Of a stretch of DNA of 26,475 bases, positions 6,801 to 14,900 are shown piece after piece. The stretch covers positions 1-26,475 of the forward strand of contig CALFEO010000037.1 in NCBI GenBank assembly GCA_937949995.1. The letters are read 5' to 3'. Below the pieces are notes generated by a model that was not told the origin of the DNA, did no database searches, and saw nothing but the letters and a program-made list of their open reading frames with translations. The position numbers and the translations under genes were made by a program. This stretch comes from an uncultured bacterium (GTDB lineage Bacteria; Patescibacteriota; Patescibacteriia; 2-12-FULL-60-25). Within the stretch, counting starts at the first letter, position 1. Each line of letters opens with the position of its first letter.

Positions 6801-6873
6801 ATTCCCGCTCAACCGACCGCGGGAATGACGACGGAACATTACCGCCTCCGTGCCCCCCGATGGCCATCGGGGG
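6801..6873. repeat. Two hairpins between yidC and the PRC-barrel gene
   Basis: ATTCCCGC (6801-6808) pairs with GCGGGAAT (6819-6826). CCCCCGATGGCCATCGGGGG (6854-6873) is a perfect 20-bp palindrome. Both are followed by GAATGACG-type sequence, a common signature of dispersed hairpin repeats. They lie 44-116 nt past the yidC stop and could slow or end transcription, though no T-run follows. The whole gap 6554-6916 is filled with repeats and I see no gene in it. Confidence 0.7.
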
Positions 6874-6916
6874 AATGACGAACGGTGGTTTGATTTGTGG
6901 CTAATTCGCAAGGTTA

Positions 6917-7702
6917 TTAATTGTTAGTTGGTGCGGGAGGCGGGAGTTGAGGCTCGGTTAAGGCGGGAGGAGTGGGTCTGCGGTTAAGGATGTATTGTTG
7001 GGCGACCGTAAGAACGCTCATGATGAACCAGTAAAGAGTCAGACCGCCAGGTAAGTTGACGCCGATGACCAGAGTAATGATCGGCATCATATACATCATT
7101 TGTTTGTTGATCATGGCGGCCATATCCTCGTCTTTGGCGCCTTTGTCGGCCTGGACTTCTTCGGGAGGAGGTTTGACGGCTCCCGGTTTTTTGAACATCA
7201 GCCACGACTGCCAAAATTGTACGCCGGCCGCGAGAACAGCCAAAACATAGCTTGGTTTTGCCAAATCAACCAAACCCAAAAGCGTGGCATTTACATGCCC
7301 CGGATTGGGAACAAAAGTGTAAAGCTGGGTCAGAGTTTCGGACTGCAAACCAACGGACAAGGCTTGATACAAAGCGATAAATACCGGCAATTGTACCAAC
7401 AAGGGCAGGCAAGACGAAGCGGGATTGACCTTTTCTTTGCGGTAAAGCTCCATCAATTCTTTTGCCTGCGCCTCTTTATCATCTTTCAAACGTTTGCGGA
7501 TTTCGGCGATTTTGGGTTGAATCGCCTGCATGGATTTTTGCTGTTTGAGTTGTTGGGCGGTAAAAGGATAAAGAATAAATTTAACCAATACGGTAAGAAC
7601 AATGATTGCTATACCCAAATCAGCGCCCGGAATAGTTCCATACAACCAAATAAGCAAGTTTAATATGGGACGAAATAAAATTTCTTGATATAACCACATC
7701 AT
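6917..7702 (-). CDS. yidC: Membrane protein insertase YidC/Oxa1, 261 aa
   Basis: YidC inserts and folds inner-membrane proteins, alone or with SecYEG. This is the short form lacking the large periplasmic domain. From the chosen start: a first hydrophobic segment at ~8-22; a segment with LTVLVKFILYPFTAQQL, where a Lys sits at the position of the conserved hydrophilic-groove Arg; the coiled cytoplasmic hairpin (QPKIAEIRKRLKDDKEAQ); then NPASSCLPLLVQLPVFIALYQAL and the C-terminal helices ending LTLYWFIMSVLTVAQQYILNR. The tail is Pro-rich. ATG at 7700-7702 begins 1 nt after the nusA stop. A longer frame from 7765 would overlap nusA, and its extra 21 residues (MTIPIKRKRMKRKPPP...) are just the out-of-frame reading of the nusA acidic tail, so I reject it. 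Confidence 0.95.
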   Translation of the reverse strand: MMWLYQEILFRPILNLLIWLYGTIPGADLGIAIIVLTVLVKFILYPFTAQQLKQQKSMQAIQPKIAEIRKRLKDDKEAQAKELMELYRKEKVNPASSCLPLLVQLPVFIALYQALSVGLQSETLTQLYTFVPNPGHVNATLLGLVDLAKPSYVLAVLAAGVQFWQSWLMFKKPGAVKPPPEEVQADKGAKDEDMAAMINKQMMYMMPIITLVIGVNLPGGLTLYWFIMSVLTVAQQYILNRRPTPPALTEPQLPPPAPTNN

Positions 7703-7703
7703 A

Positions 7704-9122
7704 TTATTCAGTGTCTTTGGCGGAGGCTTCCGTTTCATCCTTTTCCGCTTTATCGGAATCGTCATTAGTTACAATGCCGGCTTCCTCGGATGAAGATTCT
7801 TCGACAGGCTTCTCTGTGGATTCGGATTCATCTTGTGACTCGACCGAGGATTCTTGGGCTCGAGCGGTTGGAGCATCTTTTATTACGCCAAGATCCGAAT
7901 CGGCGACCACTTCGTCGCTGTCGATATTGATGACGGTAATCTTCCAACCGGTAATTTTGGCGGCCAAACGAACATTTTGACCTCCTTTACCGATAGCCAA
8001 AGACAGCTGATCGGCGGTGACTTGAACAACGGCCAAGTGCTCATCTTCTTTTATTTCCATTGATGAAACTTTGGCGGGGCTCAATGAATTGGCGATAAAC
8101 TCTTCGGTATTTTCGCTCCACAGGATTACATCAACTTTTTCTCCGCCCAATTCGCGGATGATGGTTTGAATACGGGTACCGCGCTGACCAATGCAAGAGC
8201 CGATAGGATCGATCATGTCATCGTTGGTGGTGACCGCGACTTTGGTGCGCGAACCGGCTTCGCGGGCTATGTCTTTGATTTCGACGACGCCGTTGGCGAT
8301 TTCGGGAATTTCTTGAGCAAATAAAGCGGCAACCAAGCCCGGGCTGGAACGGGAAAGACGAATTTCGGGACCTTTATTGGTTAAAACAACCTCGCGCAGG
8401 ATCGCTTTGATACGGGTGCCGGCAAAATAACGCTCGCTTTCGATTTGATCTTCGGGGAGGATGATGCCTGTGGCGCGGCCAAGATCGATTAAAACGATGC
8501 GGCCTTCGCGGCGTTGAACCGTGACGTTCATGAGTTCACCTTCGCGTTCTTTGAAATCTTGATAGATGACATTGCGCTCGGCTTCGCGGAGTTTTTGCAT
8601 GATAACTTGCTTGGCGGTTTGCGCGGCCATACGGCCAAAGGCCGCGGGGATGTTGAGCTCGACGCGTATTTCGTCATCGATTTGAGCATCGGGCTTAAGA
8701 TCTTTGGCATCGGAAAGCATGATCATGGTTTTGGGATTAAACATGAACTCTTCTTCCTCGGCTTCGGCTGATTCGGGAGCCGGCGCATCCTTCTCCTTTT
8801 TTACATCTTCCTTTTTTTCTCCGGCCGGACCTCTTAAAGTTTCGGGTTTTTTACCGCCATGAGCCGCATCGAAACGTTCGAAGTAATCTTCGGGAAGCTC
8901 CATGTCCTCGACAACGGTTTTAACGTCAAAAATACGAATACCGGCGGTTTCACCGTCGTACTTTTCGGGATCAAATTCGCATTTGATGTTTTGATTCTTA
9001 TTACCGAAATCTTTGCGGTAAGCGGCGGCAAGCGATGCTTGCACGGCCTCCAATACAGCTTCTTCGGTAAGCAACTTTTCGTCGCAAATAGCTTTGATAG
9101 CTTGAGATATTTGACTGGCCAT
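7704..9122 (-). CDS. nusA: Transcription termination/antitermination factor NusA, 472 aa
   Basis: NusA binds RNA polymerase and nascent RNA and modulates pausing, termination and antitermination. The N-terminal polymerase-binding domain covers ~1-190 and is split by a charged ~40-residue insert (~90-127, Lys/Glu/Pro/Ala rich). The S1 domain is at ~194-258 (GELMNVTVQRREGRIVLIDL). KH1 is at ~300-350 (DPIGSCIGQRGTRIQTIIREL, with its GxxG) and KH2 at ~365-396 (LSLAIGKGGQNVRLAAKITGW). The last ~60 residues are an acidic Ser/Glu/Asp tail, with no folded C-terminal repeats of the E. coli type. yidC follows after 1 nt; the common neighbours rimP and infB are absent. The 13-bp motif shared with the groES leader sits 9 nt before the start. 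No clear promoter or SD was found. Confidence 0.97.
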   Translation of the reverse strand: MASQISQAIKAICDEKLLTEEAVLEAVQASLAAAYRKDFGNKNQNIKCEFDPEKYDGETAGIRIFDVKTVVEDMELPEDYFERFDAAHGGKKPETLRGPAGEKKEDVKKEKDAPAPESAEAEEEEFMFNPKTMIMLSDAKDLKPDAQIDDEIRVELNIPAAFGRMAAQTAKQVIMQKLREAERNVIYQDFKEREGELMNVTVQRREGRIVLIDLGRATGIILPEDQIESERYFAGTRIKAILREVVLTNKGPEIRLSRSSPGLVAALFAQEIPEIANGVVEIKDIAREAGSRTKVAVTTNDDMIDPIGSCIGQRGTRIQTIIRELGGEKVDVILWSENTEEFIANSLSPAKVSSMEIKEDEHLAVVQVTADQLSLAIGKGGQNVRLAAKITGWKITVINIDSDEVVADSDLGVIKDAPTARAQESSVESQDESESTEKPVEESSSEEAGIVTNDDSDKAEKDETEASAKDTE

Positions 9123-9130
9123 ATATCTTG

Positions 9131-9143
9131 ATTAGCAGGATTA
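9131..9143. repeat. Shared 13-bp motif ATTAGCAGGATTA upstream of nusA
   Basis: It is identical to 3647-3659 in the groES leader. A second GGATTAA word follows at once (9147-9153). Confidence 0.7.
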
Positions 9144-9216
9144 ACAGGATTAATTGTCTTGAACCACGATTCGCATGATTATTTCGATTAACGTGATTAT
9201 TCCGAACCAGTGGAAA

Positions 9217-9324
9217 GTTCATCAAGTCTAAAGTTCTTCAAGAGTTACTTAAGCCTCTCTTTACCTGTCCCGCGAAGCCGTTTAAGCGTAGTGGGATGAA
9301 CTTTAGACTTTCAACTTGATGAAC
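9217..9324. repeat. Palindromic GTTCATCAAG element, copy B, with a nested 33-bp insert
   Basis: The outer ends GTTCATCAAG (9217-9226) and CTTGATGAAC (9315-9324) match copy A, as does most of the interior (for example TTAAGCCTCTCTTTA at 9249-9263). Compared with copy A, 33 bp (9264-9296) are added at the tip. The added piece is itself an imperfect hairpin: TCCCGCGAAGC (9268-9278) against GCGTAGTGGGA (9286-9296). Further GATGAAC/GATAAAC remnants run to about 9360. With the spacer on to 9500 this makes a gap of ~380 nt before the plus-strand promoter, with no gene seen. Confidence 0.85.
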
Positions 9325-9435
9325 TCTTGACGAACTTGTTACTTTATACTTGATAAACTCATGTAGTAATCAAGTTAATTAGGCTGGTAATCGGTTTTTA
9401 AATCAAGGTTCAGACAATCCGGTTCGTTAATTAAA

Positions 9436-9460
9436 TGACTCGTCCATCCGGAACGAGTCA
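9436..9460. promoter_or_regulatory. Inverted repeat TGACTCGT-N9-ACGAGTCA between divergent genes
   Basis: Two perfect 8-bp arms (9436-9443 and 9453-9460) surround 9 nt. It lies 41 nt upstream of the -35 of the plus-strand gene, within the divergent region shared with nusA. It could be an operator or an RNA hairpin; no T-run follows, so a terminator is less likely. Confidence 0.45.
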
Positions 9461-9500
9461 ATAGGCTAAGAATACAGTCAAATTGGAAAAGTGTCAATTG

Positions 9501-9529
9501 TTGACAAAATACGCTTGATTGACTATACT
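9501..9529 (+). promoter_or_regulatory. Consensus sigma-70 promoter of the lone plus-strand gene
   Basis: TTGACA (9501-9506), exactly 17 nt, then TATACT (9524-9529). Transcription would start near 9536 and give a 43-nt leader. This shows that the in-frame ATG at 9519 lies inside the promoter and cannot be the start. Confidence 0.9.
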
Positions 9530-9566
9530 TTGCGCGCGAAAGACGAAAACAACGTTCCTTGGAAAT

Positions 9567-9571
9567 AGAGG
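9567..9571 (+). promoter_or_regulatory. Shine-Dalgarno site AGAGG
   Basis: AGAGG ends 7 nt before ATG at 9579-9581 and fixes that start. It is the clearest SD in the window; most other genes here lack one. Confidence 0.8.
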
Positions 9572-9578
9572 TTTAGAG

Positions 9579-10283
9579 ATGACGTACAAGAGTTTACTGC
9601 GCAATTCACGGCCACAGGCCGATGCGTTTTTTAAAACGCCGATTGTACCGCTAACCAAAAACAGTACAATCATGCGTTGCTTTATTGAACGCTGTGTTCA
9701 TAAAGCGAGGTACGGAGAATATCTTGCGATAACCGGGCATCCCGGGGATTTGATAGAGATGCCGGCATTGTTTGCGCATCTTGTGCAGTTACTGGGTTTA
9801 ACCAGACCGTATTCGGCTCCGGCCGGATTGGAGCGCTCCACTGTGCTCAAGGCGGGCGATGAAAAATGGAACGCGCTTTTGATTCAGCAGGCGGGACAAT
9901 TGCCCATCGGCACGCAAGAATGGATGGTGGAAGGCAATTTGCATCATGTCATGTTGATTATGCTGGGTTATCCGGCCAATAAAAATATTGATTTGTCAAA
10001 AACCATCAGAGCTTCTTTGCGCCGAAAATGCGGAGAAATTTTGCAGTATCCGGCATGGGATGAGCGCAAACAAGACCAAATGGATGGTATTGCCATAGCC
10101 ATGAAGCTGGCCGAAGAACAATACGGGATCAAGCTGGGCGATGATATTGATTTGCTGTGCCGGCTCTCGGAGAAGAGCTGGAAAAGCATGGCCCATATGA
10201 TTGCCGTGATTATGGAAATCGCCAAACAAAAAGGCCGGCCAAAGATAGTTATTCAAGCTTTGAGTGATACGGAACAACTCTAA
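9579..10283 (+). CDS. Hypothetical protein, 234 aa, own transcription unit
   Basis: I do not recognise the family. The chosen start follows a well-placed AGAGG and lies downstream of a consensus promoter; a longer frame from 9519 would begin upstream of the transcription start. The protein begins MTYKSLLRNSRPQ and is mixed alpha/beta in character, with no signal peptide and no clear membrane segment, so it is probably cytoplasmic. Distinct stretches are YLAITGHPGDLIEMPALFAHLVQLLGL near residue 50 and EEQYGIKLGDDIDLLCRLSEKSW near residue 185. It is the only plus-strand gene and is closed by a strong terminator. The strength of its promoter, SD and terminator suggests high, independent expression. 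Confidence 0.85.
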   Translation: MTYKSLLRNSRPQADAFFKTPIVPLTKNSTIMRCFIERCVHKARYGEYLAITGHPGDLIEMPALFAHLVQLLGLTRPYSAPAGLERSTVLKAGDEKWNALLIQQAGQLPIGTQEWMVEGNLHHVMLIMLGYPANKNIDLSKTIRASLRRKCGEILQYPAWDERKQDQMDGIAIAMKLAEEQYGIKLGDDIDLLCRLSEKSWKSMAHMIAVIMEIAKQKGRPKIVIQALSDTEQL

Positions 10284-10301
10284 ACTTTTTCTCATCTTAC
10301 A

Positions 10302-10330
10302 AAAAACAGGCAGAGCCTGTTTTTATTTTT
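10302..10330 (+). terminator. Strong bidirectional Rho-independent terminator
   Basis: A perfect 10-bp stem AAAAACAGGC (10302-10311) / GCCTGTTTTT (10315-10324) with loop AGA is followed by a T-rich run to 10330. The other strand also ends in T's. It sits between convergent genes and can serve both the plus-strand gene and the Cys-rich cassette. Confidence 0.92.
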
Positions 10331-10345
10331 TCACATGTTTAACTT

Positions 10346-11932
10346 TTATTGACACTGCGAATACACGAAGGACGGATCACAGCTATTGGGTATCAATGTT
10401 TGATACATGGTATCCACATATGATTTAAAATTGCTTTCGGAATTGTATGAATTCCACATCTCGGGAGAGCAGACATTTAATACTCTATTACAGGTTTGTC
10501 CGTTGACTGTTTCCGGTCTTGATAGACCAACGCAGCCGGCATAGGCGTTGCCGCCGCTCATACGGTATTTTACTCCGCGATAGCAGTATTCGGGAGATGG
10601 CGGAACGCAGGTTGGATACCAATAATTATTAGCGCAGGTATAGGATCCGCTCCAGCCCGAAGGACAGGATGGTTGTGCGCCCTCGCAACAAGATTGAACG
10701 GTTACGGGACTTCCTCCGGCGCAACCGTATGGCGCTCGAGTTAAGATGGTTCGACCCTGCGTACCCATGGAACAAGCGTTCCATTCCGAATAGGTAAATG
10801 AAGTGCAAACGGGTTGCAGAGCCGGATAGACATTACATGGTCTCCAAACCCATTGTCCGGTTGATTCATTGCAATAATCCGTGTATTCCCTGCCCCAGCG
10901 TCCATCAGCCATTACACAGACTCTCCAATCGGGATCTTGAACCGGGCAAGTGCTGGCTTGCTGGCATTGATTGACCCATTGGCCGTTTTGACAGACATAG
11001 AAACCCGTATAGCCGGCGGGGCAAGATGGGGCGGTGCCGGAACAAGTTGGAAGATAACAGTTATTTATCCATTGGCCGTTTTGACAAGTGTAATTGCCGG
11101 CATAACCAACCGGACATTGAGGTTGATTGGAACTGCATTGAACCTGAACGGCGATGCAATTATTAACCCACTCGCCGCCCGAGCATGTATAACTTCCAAG
11201 ATAACCGGCCGGACAAGAAGGCGCCACGCCATCGCACGTAAGAATCTGTAAACCGGAAATACATGATCCCCACTCGTATTGACCGGTGGCCGTATTGCAT
11301 GTGCCATGTTGAGTGCCGGGCAAGCCAAGAACCGTTGAACAAGAGCGTGTATCCGGGCCCTCGCATTCTTGAACCGGATTGGGTGTGCAAACTCCAAAAT
11401 TCCATTGACCGGTTAAGGCATTGCAAGTTACAGCCTCTTTAGTGCCGGCCAAGCCCTCGGTTGTTTGGCAGGTCATGGTTTGAGCGCCGGAACAAGCCGG
11501 CGAAGAATAAGCGCCTGATTTGGTTGCCAAGGGCACTCGTCCGGTGCTTAGATCCAAGCCAAAACATTCTTCGGGCTCGGAGCAGCTGTTTATGCAGGCA
11601 TTTTTGAGTCTGAATAAAATCTCCGAACTCTCTTGATCATTATATTTAACCAATCCCAAACAACGTCTGTACTCATGCTCGCAAACCGCCGAACTTTCTT
11701 CGCATGAGGCGGATGTCTTTTTTAAGGCCAAGGTATTGAATTGATATTTTTGCTGAAACAATTTGATATCCTGCAAAATCGAAAAATCGATTTTGAATTT
11801 TATCAAACTTATACCCGTATTCAATTGCATGGGGCCGAACATCCAAGCTTTGGCCGGGGCGGAAAAACCAACAAGAAGTATAGCGCTTAAAACCGCTACG
11901 ACGGATAATAGCCGTATATGTTTAAGACTCAT
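10346..11932 (-). CDS. Secreted Cys-rich repeat protein with a TSP1-like module, 528 aa
   Basis: Residues 1-29 form a signal peptide (hydrophobic core VVAVLSAILLVGFS, cleavage likely after APAKA). The mature protein is rich in Cys. Two repeats of one kind lie at ~147-182 and ~190-224 (C-x6-C ... TCN.LTGQW..G.C). Four of a second kind lie at ~233-259, 266-292, 297-323 and 416-442, each of the form C-x4-PxCPxGYxGxYxC-xNGxWxNxC. Between the third and fourth, residues ~376-416 (FTYSEWNACSMGTQGRT, then GCAGGSPVTVQSC) look like a thrombospondin type 1-like module. No membrane anchor or sorting signal is seen at the C-terminus. It starts 3 nt after the stop of the giant gene, without an SD, so it is probably translated by coupling. 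A surface or extracellular binding role is inferred. Confidence 0.9.
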   Translation of the reverse strand: MSLKHIRLLSVVAVLSAILLVGFSAPAKAWMFGPMQLNTGISLIKFKIDFSILQDIKLFQQKYQFNTLALKKTSASCEESSAVCEHEYRRCLGLVKYNDQESSEILFRLKNACINSCSEPEECFGLDLSTGRVPLATKSGAYSSPACSGAQTMTCQTTEGLAGTKEAVTCNALTGQWNFGVCTPNPVQECEGPDTRSCSTVLGLPGTQHGTCNTATGQYEWGSCISGLQILTCDGVAPSCPAGYLGSYTCSGGEWVNNCIAVQVQCSSNQPQCPVGYAGNYTCQNGQWINNCYLPTCSGTAPSCPAGYTGFYVCQNGQWVNQCQQASTCPVQDPDWRVCVMADGRWGREYTDYCNESTGQWVWRPCNVYPALQPVCTSFTYSEWNACSMGTQGRTILTRAPYGCAGGSPVTVQSCCEGAQPSCPSGWSGSYTCANNYWYPTCVPPSPEYCYRGVKYRMSGGNAYAGCVGLSRPETVNGQTCNRVLNVCSPEMWNSYNSESNFKSYVDTMYQTLIPNSCDPSFVYSQCQ

Positions 11933-11935
11933 AGA

Positions 11936-14900
11936 TTATGGAGTGGTTAAGAGATTGATCCAACTTGATTGATTGGTTTGCGTGTATTGTATGGCTCCGC
12001 TTTGAATCTGTTGAAAGATTCCGCCGTAAAGACCGGATTGCAGACCGCCCGTACCAAAACTTTTTACCATGTTGCCCACAACACTTTCGTAACTGACTTC
12101 GACGGAGCCTTGGTAAATTACCCAAGGACGATAGCGCGGATTAACAACTTCGGAACGGCACTCGTTGGGTAATGGCAGTGCGCCGGCGGGATTATTTTCT
12201 ACATCGGTATTCAGCTTGGTATCCGAAGCATCCAAACAACCGCCGTTGGGATGCCTGATATTGTAATCACCAAAGGCGCTGTTGGGCTGTGACTCGTTAG
12301 CTTGGGTACAATCGCCGGTACACCATCCCCAATTATCTTGAATCAAGATGCGCGGAGTAAAGCGGCAGCGATACAGATCTTCGTTATAACAACCGCCTCT
12401 GGGGGCCAAACCGCTGACACAAGATTCGCCGATACGGCACTGACTGTCCGTACTGCAAACGATATCGGGTTCGTTTTCGCATCTGTTGCCCGCATCGCAA
12501 GAGACGTCGATATCACGCAAAGTTTCATCATCGCATTTGTACACGTGAGAAAATTCGAAATAGCCTTGCTGACAAGCCTCGGTGCTGTTGCCAAACATGG
12601 TACGAGGCACGCATTTGTCGTTGGATCCGCAATCCTCATCCTTATAACAATTCTTATAGGTTTGTTTTTGGCATGAGCCTGTTTCCAAGCAAGCGCCCGC
12701 GCCGGCCGGACAATCAGCGTCGGCGGTACAAGCCAATCCCGGAGCAAATTCGCATTCGCGGCCCGTGTTGCAAACCGGTTTTCTGTTTTTGAGCTGGGCA
12801 TTGTTTATTTCTTGCGTATAGCCGTCTCCCCAATCAATGATGATGGATTTTATCGGGCCTTGATCGTGTGCCGCCCAAGCGTAGAATTGAACCTTAGCCA
12901 AGCCTTGGCCTCCGCCAAAATAGGTTAATCCTAAAGGTATACCATTAATCGAGAATGTATCCATGAGAGAAATGGGCAAAGCATTGGCCGCTTGGCCGGA
13001 TTTTGATGTGTCCGGAGCCGCGACTTTGGGAGGTGCCGGGCGATACCATGAGACATAGGAACGGTTATCTTTATTGGTTTTGCCTCCGGTTAAATAGAAG
13101 AAAGTATCCAATCCGCCGGCAACAGCGGTAGCCGAAGGAGCGGCAACCACATTGTCCGGTTTGGACATGTGATTGGTGGAAACCGTATTGTTCAACTCAT
13201 AAGTTACCAAACAATTATCTCTGCCGTCGGCGCAAACATCACCGCGAGGAACATAGCCGGCTTTATGGGTACAACTGTTATCATCCAAATCAGGATCTTG
13301 GTGGCCTCTGATGCCAAAACCGGCAAGACATTCCGGAATAGGGGCGCCGGTTGCGTCGGAAACGGGTTTGCACAAGATGGGAATAGCGGGATCATTGGGA
13401 TTGGTATATTTATCGGGATTCAATACATCCGGCAGATATAAATTACAATCCAATTTACTTTCTTGCACGGTTCCGTTCAATTTTCCACCTTCGCAACGGC
13501 AAGAGTTGCGATATTTATCCACCACCGGACAATTTTCGCAAGAAATTGCCATGGAGGTTGGTTCAACACTTCTATCGACGGCGACATAGGGTTGTGTCCA
13601 AATGTATCTGTCGCGGTATAAGGTACCGAAATCATTGGCCTGCTCCATGCCGTACAAAGGATCATAAGCCCGATCTTCGTCTAGGAATACATCTTCGACT
13701 TCAGCCTTTAATTGCCATGGCATAACGAAACTTCGTTTTTCGTAACCTTGAGCATCCATTAAATCCGGACCTGTTTGATCATTGCCTGACCCATCATTCC
13801 AAACATCCGGTACCAAAAGCCCAACAGTTTTTTTATTTCCTTGTTGATTTGTGATAATTACGTTAGCCGGTTCACCTTGAACGGTATCCGTATCGGTTCC
13901 ACCGAGAGGGGGTTCGCAGTGACCCGGGATGTAAACCGTGTAGCGGTCTCTGCCGGATTCACGCGGTAATGCGGCGGGAATGGCTCCCGGATATAATTGC
14001 AATTTTGGATCATCGGGAGTTAAGAATGTTCCCCAACCGGTTTTGTTGAAAAAGTTTTCCACCATGTCTCTAGCCGCTTGCTGTTCATAGTCTGATTTGC
14101 CGGCAGCAGGATTTAATTCGCTGGATGGCTCAATTAAATATTTCTTAACAATCTCAAATAATGTTTTAGACATTCCGTAACCCTCCCAATACAAATCGGC
14201 TATTTTTCTACTGTTATCAACTTCATAAAATTCAGGATCATTGTAACTGCCTTCTCTGTCTGTGGCCAATGGGAATATGGTCGTAAAATGCAATTTTTCG
14301 GCTAACCAAGGAAAGCTGTCGTTTAAACGTTTAACGTAATTTGAACCATCTTGATAATAAGCAACTGAATTCTGAGGCGCGATATTGTTATCAAAAATAA
14401 TGTTCCTGAACTGATAATAAAGATTTTCACCTAAAGGATTGCCATAAATCTGATTAGCTCTATCAAGAACTCCTTGCGAAACGGAACCGTTAAAATAACC
14501 GAACGGGTTGCTTCCACCGGCCGCACCCATAATATAATATGAAATCTTTCTCAACATCACTCTATTAGAACCTTCCCAATCCATTACAACATAACCACGC
14601 GACAATTGATTTCTTATCTGTGGATTTACCACGAAAGGCGCTACTGCGGCCGTGCGCAATTTACCACCTGAAGAGCTTTTAACGATTTCATCGAAATTTT
14701 TCGCGTAGCTATTCGGATGCAGCTGGTAACTATCAGCACAGTCCTCAGTACATAGTTCCATTGCTATTTCAGCCTCTTCCGGCCAAAGTGCACTTGTGTC
14801 GATATAATCCATGCACAATGAATCCCAATATGTATCACTGCAGGCATATCTTGACCATGAAGGATTATTTGAATCGTACATCGATGCCCCTGATCCTCCA

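Noticed and set aside
6617..6911. Open frames of 95 aa (plus) and 72 aa (minus)
   Set aside because: They lie wholly within hairpin repeats, overlap each other and have no protein-like composition.
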